Translations under genes and position numbers: made by a program
Source: Rhodococcus sp. Leaf278
GTDB lineage: Bacteria; Actinomycetota; Actinomycetes; Mycobacteriales; Mycobacteriaceae
Assembly (NCBI RefSeq): GCF_001426085.1
Contig: NZ_LMRR01000001.1
Coordinates: 497,539-561,538 of the forward strand
DNA length: 64,000 nt
Direction: 5' to 3'
Shown here: positions 44,410 to 51,869 of the stretch, one piece after another
How the letters are laid out: every line of letters begins with the position of its first letter
How positions within the stretch are numbered: the stretch's first letter is position 1
Notes under the pieces: generated by a model
The model's input: the letters and a program-made list of their open reading frames with translations, nothing else
The model's database searches: none
What the model was told of the DNA's origin: nothing

Positions 44410-45444
44410 TTACTCGCTGGAGACGTCGATCAGCACCTTGCCGACGGTTCCGTTCTCGACGGCGTCGTGTGCTGCGGCGGTTTCGCTCAGCGGGAAGCGG
44501 TGCAGCGGTAGGCCGGTGGCTTCGCCTACCTCCAGCACGCCTGCGGCTGCCGCCGCGCTGACGTCGGCCTCGGCGTTGCGCAGAGCCTCGTCGCCCACGG
44601 TGTAGAGCAGCACGAACTGGTAGCGAGTGTTCAGCACCATGTTCGGCCGGACGTCGAGGGTCACAGTGTCGCCACCGTTGTTGGCGTAGACGGCAACCGA
44701 TGCACGGTTCGCTCCCACGGCGGCGTTGAGCGCGGCGTTCTGCGCGGGTGCGACCTCGACGATCAGATCGATTCCGGCGGGAACCAATTCGCGGATTTCG
44801 GCGACCGCGTCTCCGGTCTTGTAGTTCACCACGTGGTGCGCGCCGGCAGCGGTGGCCAGTGCGCCCTTCTCCGGTCCGCTGACCGTCGTCACCACGGTCG
44901 CGCCTGCCCAACGGGCCAATTGGATCGCGGCATGGCCGACGGCACCGGCCCCACCGGCGACGAGGACCGACTTTCCGTCCAATGCGCCCGGGTGCAGCCG
45001 GGTGGGTCCGTCCTCGGACAAAGTCAGTGCACGGTGCGCCGTCATCGCGGGAACTCCGAGGCTTGCGCCCACGTCGAACCCGACGCCATCGGGCAGAGGC
45101 ACAACCCGGGAGGCGGGCAGGATTGCAAAGGACTGTGCTGTTCCGGTCGGACGCTGGTGCTGGGCCAGATAGATCCAGACGCGATCTCCTACGGAGACGC
45201 CGTCGACATCGGGGCCGACCGCGTCGACCACTCCGGCACCGTCCTGATTCGGTACCACCTCGTCGAATGCCAGCTTTTCACCAGGCCCGGAGCCGGTTCG
45301 GTTCTTCCAGTCCGTCGGATTGACGCCCGAGACCACGATGCGGACGCGCACTTCACCTGCGGCGGGCGCGGTCACCTCGCGATCCTTCAGCTCGAGGACG
45401 GACGAATCGCCGGTGCGGGTGTACACAATTGCTGGAGCAGTCAT
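44410..45444 (-). CDS. Zinc-type/quinone oxidoreductase of the MDR superfamily
   Basis: NADPH:quinone reductase-like protein of 344 aa. The GroES-like N-domain includes VRVRIVVSGVNPTDWKNRTG and NQDGAGVVDAVGPDVDGVSVGDRVWIY. The nucleotide site is VLVAGGAGAVGHAAIQLARWAGA near 150-172. The catalytic zinc ligands of alcohol dehydrogenases are absent, which supports the quinone reductase/enoyl reductase branch. I use ATG 45444 (MTAPAIVYTRTG); an in-frame ATG at 45504 would reach closer to the divergent DinB gene and adds a non-family segment. Confidence 0.91.
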   Translation of the reverse strand: MTAPAIVYTRTGDSSVLELKDREVTAPAAGEVRVRIVVSGVNPTDWKNRTGSGPGEKLAFDEVVPNQDGAGVVDAVGPDVDGVSVGDRVWIYLAQHQRPTGTAQSFAILPASRVVPLPDGVGFDVGASLGVPAMTAHRALTLSEDGPTRLHPGALDGKSVLVAGGAGAVGHAAIQLARWAGATVVTTVSGPEKGALATAAGAHHVVNYKTGDAVAEIRELVPAGIDLIVEVAPAQNAALNAAVGANRASVAVYANNGGDTVTLDVRPNMVLNTRYQFVLLYTVGDEALRNAEADVSAAAAAGVLEVGEATGLPLHRFPLSETAAAHDAVENGTVGKVLIDVSSE

Positions 45445-45541
45445 ATCCGGTTCAACGCGACTCGAGGGCGCCGATGTTCCCTGCGAGGTAATCGGGGTAT
45501 GCATGACCAGTTATCAGTGCTCGACGAAAGAGGCGTGTTCG

Positions 45542-46051
45542 ATGAACCACAACGACCTGCTGACCGACGCGTTCGGCCGGATCAAGGAACTCGTCCACTC
45601 GGTGCTGGACGATATCCCCACTGCCGCGTTGACGTATCGACCCGACGCCGACGCCAACAGCATCGCGTGGTTGCTCTGGCACCTGACGCGGATGCAGGAC
45701 GACCACATCGCGGGTGTGGCCGGGAGCGAACAGGTCTGGACGTCGGACTCGTGGTTCGAGCGGTTCGGACTCCCGTTCGACAAGTCCGACATCGGCTACG
45801 GCCAATCGTCCTCGGACGTCGCTCAGGTCACCTCGAGCGCCGAGTTGCTGCGTGAGTACCACGACGCCGTGCACTCGAAAACCGTTGCGTACCTGAGCAG
45901 TGTCGGGGCCGACGATCTGGACCGGATCGTCGACGAGAACTGGGACCCGCCCGTCACACTCGGTGCACGGCTGGTGTCCGTGGTGTCCGACGACCTTCAG
46001 CATGCCGGGCAGGCCTCGTACGTTCTCGGCCTGTACACCCGGCAGGCCTAG
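45542..46051 (+). CDS. DinB/DUF664-family protein (mycothiol-dependent-enzyme-like)
   Basis: Four-helix DinB-fold protein of 169 aa. Metal-site residues are visible: His in ANSIAWLLWHLTRMQDDHIAG near 41-60 (two His spaced by a turn) and a C-terminal His in SDDLQHAGQASYVLGLY near 152. Actinobacterial relatives include mycothiol maleylpyruvate isomerase-like and mycothiol S-transferase proteins; the substrate is unknown. The start ATG 45542 has AGAGG 8 nt upstream. An upstream in-frame ATG at 45503 is a weaker alternative. It is convergent with the SRPBCC gene (3 bp). Confidence 0.86.
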   Translation: MNHNDLLTDAFGRIKELVHSVLDDIPTAALTYRPDADANSIAWLLWHLTRMQDDHIAGVAGSEQVWTSDSWFERFGLPFDKSDIGYGQSSSDVAQVTSSAELLREYHDAVHSKTVAYLSSVGADDLDRIVDENWDPPVTLGARLVSVVSDDLQHAGQASYVLGLYTRQA

Positions 46052-46054
46052 CCG

Positions 46055-46549
46055 TCAGGCGTAACGCTTCTGCAGGTTTTCCAGCGTCTTTCGGATGTTG
46101 CGACGCTGGAACTGCGGGAACGTCTTGCCGCTGGTGACGATCTTGTCGAACACGAGGGCCAGAGCGTCGGGCCATCTCGTTCGGTCGTCGGTCCAGGTTT
46201 CGGTGACTTTCGTGCCGCTCGACACCGGCTCGAAGTCGTATCGCCAGGTTGCGTTCGCGCCCTTGATCTTCGGAGTGCTCTTGCCGATGGCGTGGACGCG
46301 GAACTCGAAGGTCTTGCCCGGGTCGGCCGCCGTGACGGTGCAGCGAGTGATCCACTTCGCCCGGCCGCGCTTGTTGGTTCCGTCGAACACCATTCCCACG
46401 TAGGCACTCTCGCGGGGTTCATGGACGGTGGCACCGGTGTTTTCGGGGCTCCACTGCCCCATGTTGGTGGGGTCGCTGATCGCAGCGTAGAGAGTGTCGG
46501 CGTCGGCATTCACGACGATGCTGTCCGAGACCACGAGTTCGCGCTTCAC
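46055..46549 (-). CDS. SRPBCC (START/Bet v1-like) family protein
   Basis: Ligand-binding helix-grip protein of 164 aa: it starts VKRELVVSDSIVVNADADTLYAAISDPTNMGQWSPE, continues with KWITRCTVTAADPGKTFEFRV and WRYDFEPVSSGTKVTETWTD, and closes with a long C-terminal helix. No catalytic residues are identifiable; family members bind lipids, polyketides or act as cyclase-like proteins. GTG 46549 overlaps the SDR stop (GTGA), so it is translated in tandem with the reductase. The pairing suggests a common lipid-like substrate; this is inference. Confidence 0.88.
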   Translation of the reverse strand: MKRELVVSDSIVVNADADTLYAAISDPTNMGQWSPENTGATVHEPRESAYVGMVFDGTNKRGRAKWITRCTVTAADPGKTFEFRVHAIGKSTPKIKGANATWRYDFEPVSSGTKVTETWTDDRTRWPDALALVFDKIVTSGKTFPQFQRRNIRKTLENLQKRYA

Positions 46550-47370
46550 GACGACGCACCGTTCTTCAGGCTGGGATGAATACGAGTGAGCATGGGCACC
46601 AACAGTGTTCGCGGCGTGATCTGAGCAAAGATCGATCCGATGCGGTTGGCAGGTCCGGGAATCGACACCATCCGTCCCTTGGTCATGTCGTCGACGGCAG
46701 TCTTGGCCACCGTTTCTGCCGACACCCACATGATCGACGGAAGCGCTTTCTCTGCATCGTCTTTCGCGAAGCCCGCAGCCTCGCCGAATCCGGTCTGCAC
46801 CGGCCCGGGGCACAGTGCGGTGGCGGTCACTCCGGTGCCGCGCAGTTCGCCGGTCAGAGACTGGGTGTACGAGAGAACGAACGCCTTGCATGCGCCGTAG
46901 CCCGCCTGTCCGGGTAGGGGCTGGAACGCCGCCGTCGACGCCACATTGAGCAGTGCGCCGCGTCGTCGCTCGACCATTCCTGGAAGGAAACGGGAGCACA
47001 GGTCCGAGACGGCGACCACGTCGACCTCGATCATGTTCATTTCCGCATCCGGATCCGATTCTGCGACGGGTCCGAGGGTAGAAAGTCCGGCGTTGTTGAT
47101 CAGAATGTCCGGGATCAGACCGAGATCGGTGATCCGGCCGAGCAATTCGGCGCGCGCAGTGCGGTTGGAGAGGTCTGCGGCCAGCACCTCTGCTCGGACT
47201 CCCCGTGCTCGAATCTCCTGTGCCAACTCTTCGAGCTTGTCGGCACGCCGGGCGACGAGGGTGACGCCGTGGCCTCGGGAGGCGAGCTGGCGGGCGATGG
47301 CAGCTCCGATACCGGAAGATGCTCCGGTCACGACGGCAGTCCGATCGGGTGCGGGGCGAGGAAGGCTCAT
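46546..47370 (-). CDS. Short-chain dehydrogenase/reductase
   Basis: NAD(P)-dependent SDR of 274 aa. The cofactor motif is VVTGASSGIGAAIARQLA near 13-30, with the NADP-favouring ARR after the second strand (LVARRADKLEE). Further motifs are NNAGLSTLGPV near 91, catalytic Ser in LNVASTAAFQPLPG near 141 and YGACK near 157. A basic C-terminal tail (TPRTLLVPMLTRIHPSLKNG) may associate with membrane, as in several actinobacterial SDRs acting on lipids. It is first in a two-gene unit with the SRPBCC gene and divergent from the siderophore-binding lipoprotein gene. Confidence 0.93.
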   Translation of the reverse strand: MSLPRPAPDRTAVVTGASSGIGAAIARQLASRGHGVTLVARRADKLEELAQEIRARGVRAEVLAADLSNRTARAELLGRITDLGLIPDILINNAGLSTLGPVAESDPDAEMNMIEVDVVAVSDLCSRFLPGMVERRRGALLNVASTAAFQPLPGQAGYGACKAFVLSYTQSLTGELRGTGVTATALCPGPVQTGFGEAAGFAKDDAEKALPSIMWVSAETVAKTAVDDMTKGRMVSIPGPANRIGSIFAQITPRTLLVPMLTRIHPSLKNGASS

Positions 47371-47419
47371 CTGCCCACCGTAGCGAATGCGCCTTGTGCA
47401 GCGCGTTTGAATCCCTCTA

Positions 47420-47438
47420 GTAGGTTAGCCTAGTCTTA
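47420..47438. promoter_or_regulatory. IdeR/DtxR iron box
   Basis: The 19-mer GTAGGTTAGCCTAGTCTTA matches the IdeR consensus TTAGGTTAGSCTAACCTAA at 15 of 19 positions, with the left half TAGGTTAGCCTA intact. It lies 33 bp upstream of the siderophore-binding lipoprotein start and 49 bp upstream of the divergent SDR start. Iron-repressed expression of the lipoprotein is expected. Confidence 0.82.
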
Positions 47439-47471
47439 CTTTATCGCACCTTTGATCATCGAGAGGTAACC

Positions 47472-48536
47472 ATGTTCATTGCTTCAACAGCCGGTCGGCG
47501 GTCTGTTCGACGGTTGTCCGCGCTGTCTGCGCTCGCTGTGTCGGCCCTCGTGGTCGGAGCATGCGGCAGCAGCGACTCTGCTGAGACTCAGAGCGCCGAC
47601 GGTAGCGATTTTGCGGCCGTGACGATCGATTCGGCACTGGGGCAGGCGGTCATCACCGAGAAGCCGGAGCGCATCGTGACCCTCGGGCAGGGTTCGGCCG
47701 AGACGGCGATCGCGTTGGGTACCGTCCCTGTCGGCGTCGAGGAGTACTCATGGGGTGCCGACGACACCGGTTACCTACCGTGGGTGCACGATGCGGTTAC
47801 CCAATTGGGGGCCGAGCTTCCCCAACAGTTCACCGGTGGTACCGAATTGAACATCGAGGCCGTCGCGGCTCTCGAACCGGATCTGGTCCTGGCACCGTGG
47901 TCCGGCATCACGCAGGATCAGTTCGACAAGCTCAGCGCCTTCGCCCCGGTGGTCGCGTACGAGGAGCAGCCGTGGACCACGACCTGGGAAGACCAGATCA
48001 CCGTGATCGGCAAAGCCATGGGTGAGGAGGCGAAGGCTGCGGAGGAGATCGACAAGATCGAGAGCCGCTTCGCCGACGCCGCCGCACAGCACCCCGAGTA
48101 TGCGGACGTGAGCTTTTCGTACATCTACAACACCGGTCCCGGCACGCTCGGCGTGTTTCTCGCCGACGAGCAGCGCGTCGCGATGGTCCGCGGTCTCGGG
48201 TTGCAGGTCGATCCGGTGGTGAACACACTGGACGAGACCGAGGGCACCGACTCGTCCGTGATCGGGTTGGAGAATGCGAATCTGTTGAACGATTCCGACC
48301 TGATCTTCACCTTCTACTCGGACCCTCAGAACCGTACCGACACCGAAAATCAGCCTGCCTACAAGCAGATTCCGGCTGTGTCCCGGGGTTCGGTCGTTGC
48401 GCCGACGGATCAGTCCTTCGTCACGGGGTCCTCCATCATCAATCCGTTGACGGTGCCCTGGGCACTCGAGCGGTATGTGCCGATGATCGACGAGGCTGTC
48501 GCGAAGGTCGACGCCGGCATGGCTTCGACCAATTGA
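47472..48536 (+). CDS. Iron-siderophore ABC transporter substrate-binding lipoprotein
   Basis: FecB/FepB-type periplasmic-binding protein of 354 aa. The signal LSALSALAVSALVVGAC places the lipidated Cys at residue 31. The class III fold follows: ITEKPERIVTLGQGSAETAIALG near 60, NIEAVAALEPDLVLAPWSG near 128, and the long-helix region (WTTTWEDQITVIGKAMGEEAKAAEEI). No permease or ATPase gene lies beside it, so it must work with transporter parts encoded elsewhere. The iron box just upstream supports the siderophore role. The exact siderophore is unknown. Confidence 0.93.
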   Translation: MFIASTAGRRSVRRLSALSALAVSALVVGACGSSDSAETQSADGSDFAAVTIDSALGQAVITEKPERIVTLGQGSAETAIALGTVPVGVEEYSWGADDTGYLPWVHDAVTQLGAELPQQFTGGTELNIEAVAALEPDLVLAPWSGITQDQFDKLSAFAPVVAYEEQPWTTTWEDQITVIGKAMGEEAKAAEEIDKIESRFADAAAQHPEYADVSFSYIYNTGPGTLGVFLADEQRVAMVRGLGLQVDPVVNTLDETEGTDSSVIGLENANLLNDSDLIFTFYSDPQNRTDTENQPAYKQIPAVSRGSVVAPTDQSFVTGSSIINPLTVPWALERYVPMIDEAVAKVDAGMASTN

Positions 48537-48619
48537 GCGGAGCGTAGAGGAACAAGATGGGCCGACCTAGGGCGACGGTACTCTCGAGTCACTCGAATCA
48601 ACCTGTCGAACAAACTTTT

Positions 48620-48653
48620 CCAGCCCCGCACCGTGTTCTCGGTGCGGGGCTGG
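48620..48653. terminator. Bidirectional terminator hairpin
   Basis: Perfect 14-bp arms (CCAGCCCCGCACCG and complement) with a 6-nt loop lie between the convergent siderophore-binding lipoprotein (stop 48536) and HNH gene (stop 48683). Read on the minus strand, the hairpin lies downstream of the HNH gene. Confidence 0.88.
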
Positions 48654-48682
48654 TCTCGGTTTGCGGGTTGGGTGTGGCCGGG

Positions 48683-50077
48683 TTACGCGATGTGGGGGCC
48701 GGCTCGGGCGTGGGATTGTCGGGGTTCTCGGTAGGGGTCGACGGTCGCCGGCGGGATGAACCACGGGTGGTTGTCGGTACCGATGAACACGTCCCAGTCA
48801 CTGTGGTGGATGAGTCGGTGGTGGAAGCCGCACAGTAGGACGAGGTTGTTCATGTCGGTCGGTCCGCCGTCGGTCCAATGCCAAATATGATGCCCCTCTG
48901 TCCAGGCGGCGGGTTTTCCGCAGCCGGGGAATGCGCAACCGTGATCGCGGGCTGTCAACGCGCGCTTTTGTTTTGCGGTGACGGTGCGGGCGGTGCGGGC
49001 GAGGTTGAGCGGGTTGCCGTTCTCGTCCATGACGATGGCGGTGAGGAGGCAATCGCACGCGAGTTGGCGGGACGTATTGCGGGAGAGTGGTCCCATCCAG
49101 GGCAGCCATCCGACGGTGGTGCCATCACCGAACAGATCCCGATACGCGCCGCGATCCTGGCTCGGTGGCGTAGCATCATCACATCCATCGGCACTGCCGG
49201 TGAGGTCATCGGGTTCGGTTGCGGTGGAGGTGTTCTCGTCTGTTCCGTCGTCTGCCGTGGCGTCGGTATCGGATTCGTTCGTAGCGTGCGAGGTTTCGTC
49301 TTCGGTGATGTCGGTACCGCGGCTCTGAAGGTCGCGAAGGGTGATATGGAGGTTGATGTGGGGTCTTTCGCCGCCTTCGGTGGGGCGATCCTTCGAGGCG
49401 AGGTAGTGGTCGAGGATCTGCCCGAATGCGTCGGCGCGGCGTTGGGCGGGGCTGCGTTCGTCGGGGGTGCCGTCGGCTGCGGGGCGGGGTTCGGTCAACG
49501 GTGAGAGGGCGGTGAAAAGTTTTTCTGCGGTGACGGCATCGAAGTCGGCTTTGAGGCACAGGCGTTGGTTGAGCATCTTCGATGCGAACAGTTCGTTGCG
49601 GTCGGTGTCCTCAGGGGGCGGCTTGTCGCTGCCGTAGGTGTCTTTGAGTTTGGTGATCGCTTCACGGATCTTGTCGGTGCGTGCCCCGGGCCCGGTGGCG
49701 GCGGTGATCATCGCGGTACGGGCGATATCACGACCTTCTTGGGGGAGGTTCTTCGGTGGTGTTTCGGCGAAGCCGAGGATTAACGCGGCGTGGTCGACGG
49801 TCATGCTGCCGGTGTTCACGGCGTCTGCGATGTCGGGGAAGTTCTTCAGTCCGCGGGCGAGGGCGACGATCTTGTGCGCTTTGCCGGGGGTGAGCAGGGT
49901 GGTGGCGGTGAGCCAGCCGGCGGGGCCGGGGAAGCCGAGTTTCTCACGGCTCACGCGGGTGTCGATTTCGGCGACGAGGGCGATACGGCGGGCTTCGAGC
50001 AGTTGGATCTGGTGGGAGGACGCGGTGGCGGCGGCGAGGAGTTCTGCCTCGCTCAGTTGCCAGATCTCCGTCGTCAT
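48683..50077 (-). CDS. DUF222 / 13E12-family HNH endonuclease-like protein
   Basis: Protein of 464 aa. Residues about 5-230 form the DUF222 domain (LEARRIALVAEIDTR; GWLTATTLLTPGKAHKIVALARGL; ADFDAVTAEKLFTALSPL). An acidic, Asp/Glu/Thr-rich linker lies around 255-305. The C-terminal HNH domain has DHGCAFPGCGKPAAWTEGHHIWHWTDGGPTDMNNLVLLCGFHHRLIHH, with both CxxxC-type Cys and the HNH residues intact. The biological target is unknown; 13E12 proteins are numerous in mycobacteria and rhodococci. The promoter carries an SOS box between -35 and -10, and the mRNA appears leaderless, so damage-inducible expression is expected. Confidence 0.92.
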   Translation of the reverse strand: MTTEIWQLSEAELLAAATASSHQIQLLEARRIALVAEIDTRVSREKLGFPGPAGWLTATTLLTPGKAHKIVALARGLKNFPDIADAVNTGSMTVDHAALILGFAETPPKNLPQEGRDIARTAMITAATGPGARTDKIREAITKLKDTYGSDKPPPEDTDRNELFASKMLNQRLCLKADFDAVTAEKLFTALSPLTEPRPAADGTPDERSPAQRRADAFGQILDHYLASKDRPTEGGERPHINLHITLRDLQSRGTDITEDETSHATNESDTDATADDGTDENTSTATEPDDLTGSADGCDDATPPSQDRGAYRDLFGDGTTVGWLPWMGPLSRNTSRQLACDCLLTAIVMDENGNPLNLARTARTVTAKQKRALTARDHGCAFPGCGKPAAWTEGHHIWHWTDGGPTDMNNLVLLCGFHHRLIHHSDWDVFIGTDNHPWFIPPATVDPYREPRQSHARAGPHIA

Positions 50078-50083
50078 GGACCA

Positions 50084-50112
50084 AGTGTATCGAACAGGTG
50101 TTCGACACGCAA
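50084..50112 (-). promoter_or_regulatory. LexA/SOS box inside the promoter of the HNH gene
   Basis: Read on the minus strand: -35 TTGCGT (50112-50107), a 17-bp spacer, and -10 TACACT (50089-50084), then six bases and the ATG. The spacer holds the mycobacterial-type SOS box TCGAACACCTGTTCGA (perfect TCGAAC-N4-GTTCGA) at 50090-50105. LexA bound there would block polymerase directly. The -10 to ATG distance places the transcription start at the ATG. Confidence 0.85.
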
Positions 50113-50269
50113 CGATGATTCAATCGAAAACTATTGCCCTGCATAAGGATTCGGAACTGCAACGCTGTCGGTACGTCGTGGTAAAGGATCGACGGCTTCC
50201 GGCGATCGCATGTCTCGGCCACTCTTGCTGTGACAAGTGCACCCGAACATCGGTGCATTCCCTGATGCG

Positions 50270-51742
50270 TCAGTACACTTCGCGTTGCCGCTCCTGTTCC
50301 AGCACCTGCTCGAGGTCGCTCAATCGGTTCATCGACGAGACCTGACGCGCCGTGCGGTGATTGAGCGCCAACATCTCGCGGTGCCGGTGCACGAATGCCC
50401 AGTAGCCGGCAGTGAAGGGGCACGCGTCGTCGCCCAGTCGCTTCTTCGGGTTGAATTCGCACGGCTTGCAGTAGTCGGTCATGCGGTTCAGGTACGCCCC
50501 GCCCGACGCGTAGGGCTTGGTGGCGATCACCCCGCCGTCCGCGTGCTGACTCATGCCGATGACGTTCACCGGCATCACCCAGGCGAACCCGTCGACGAAA
50601 GCCGTTGCGAACCAATCGGTCAACGCTCGGGGGTCCCACGCATGTTGCAGCGCAAAGTTTCCCAGAATCATCAGCCGGGGGATGTGGTGCACCCAGCCGC
50701 GGTCGCGTACGCCGTCCACCGTGCTGGACAGGCACTTCGAAACCACGGCGTCGCCGTCCAAGTCGAGTAGCCAATCCGGCAGTGGCTCATGGGCATCGAG
50801 CTTGTTGCGTTCCAGGTATTCCGGCCCCAGATGCCAGTACAGGTGCCACACGTATTCGCGCCAGCCGAGGATCTGTCGAACGAAACCCTCGACGCTCGCC
50901 AGCGGGGTGCCGTCTCGGTGGGCGTCCTCGGCGGCATGCGCCACGTCCAGCGGTTGCAGCAGACCGAGGTTCAGGGGAACCGAGAGCAGCGAGTGCGACA
51001 TCGTCCAGTCGTCGGCCATCACCGCGTCCTCGTATTTGCCGAAGTCGTCCAAGCGGTAATTCACGAAGTGCGCCAACGCTTCCGACGCCTCGGAAGCAGT
51101 CACCGCGAACACTCGTGGCCCGTCGACCCCGACGGTGTCCAGGTCCCACGAATCGAGATCGACACGCACCTGGTCGTCGATCGTGTCCTCGGTCGGCCAC
51201 CACGGTTCCTCCACGCCCAGGTTCAGCCGTCCCTTCGGCGGCGGCGACTGATTCTCGGCATCGAGGTTCCACTTACCCGAGACCGGGTCGGCACCGTCCA
51301 TCAGCACCGAGAATCTCTTGCGCTGCTCGCGGTAGAACGTCTCCATTCGGAAGGTGTCGCGCTCGGCCGCCCAGTCGGCGAACTCTGCTCGCCCCAGCGC
51401 GAACATGGGCGTCGGCAGAATTTCCGAAACCAGGCCTTCGTCGTGCAACAACCCGACGAACTTATCCGCCGCGTGCGAGGTGGGCTCGAACACCACCACC
51501 GGCTTGCCGTACTCGGCCAACCCTTCGCGATACGTCTCGGTCTGCAGATAAGTGACGCGATCACCCAGCTCGTCGGCCAGGTGCCGCATCCCGGACAGCA
51601 CCAAATGGAGCTTCTGTCGGTGGTATCGCCGACGGCGGAACACGCGCCGGGACTCGATCATCAGCACGTCTCGCTCGGCATGCTCGTCCACCGAGTGGAA
51701 GTGCGGACCGAGCTGATCACCGAACAACCAGAGAGCATCCAT
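50270..51742 (-). CDS. FeS-type bacterial cryptochrome/photolyase (FeS-BCP, PhrB/CryB-like)
   Basis: Flavoprotein of 490 aa related to deoxyribodipyrimidine photolyase. The N-terminal antenna domain is LWLFGDQLGPHFHSVDEHAERDVLMIES. The FAD domain contains WREYVWHLYWHLGPEYLERN and VHHIPRLMILGNFALQHAWDP. Four cysteines compatible with the [4Fe-4S] cluster of this family are present: one in SKCLSST, two in YCKPCEFNP and one in DDACPFTAGYW. Members repair (6-4) photoproducts or act as photoreceptors. The ATG at 51742 is preceded by GGGAG. It is divergent from the phoD-like gene (127 bp). Confidence 0.92.
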   Translation of the reverse strand: MDALWLFGDQLGPHFHSVDEHAERDVLMIESRRVFRRRRYHRQKLHLVLSGMRHLADELGDRVTYLQTETYREGLAEYGKPVVVFEPTSHAADKFVGLLHDEGLVSEILPTPMFALGRAEFADWAAERDTFRMETFYREQRKRFSVLMDGADPVSGKWNLDAENQSPPPKGRLNLGVEEPWWPTEDTIDDQVRVDLDSWDLDTVGVDGPRVFAVTASEASEALAHFVNYRLDDFGKYEDAVMADDWTMSHSLLSVPLNLGLLQPLDVAHAAEDAHRDGTPLASVEGFVRQILGWREYVWHLYWHLGPEYLERNKLDAHEPLPDWLLDLDGDAVVSKCLSSTVDGVRDRGWVHHIPRLMILGNFALQHAWDPRALTDWFATAFVDGFAWVMPVNVIGMSQHADGGVIATKPYASGGAYLNRMTDYCKPCEFNPKKRLGDDACPFTAGYWAFVHRHREMLALNHRTARQVSSMNRLSDLEQVLEQERQREVY

Positions 51743-51869
51743 TCTCCGAGTGTTCTCCCGCAGCGCAGACGGCAAACCAGTATCCGAACCATGGCCGGTT
51801 GGTGAACACTGTGGCCGACCCAGGCGCGCCTTACTTGACCGCCGCCCATCCATCGCATGGACTGACCCG

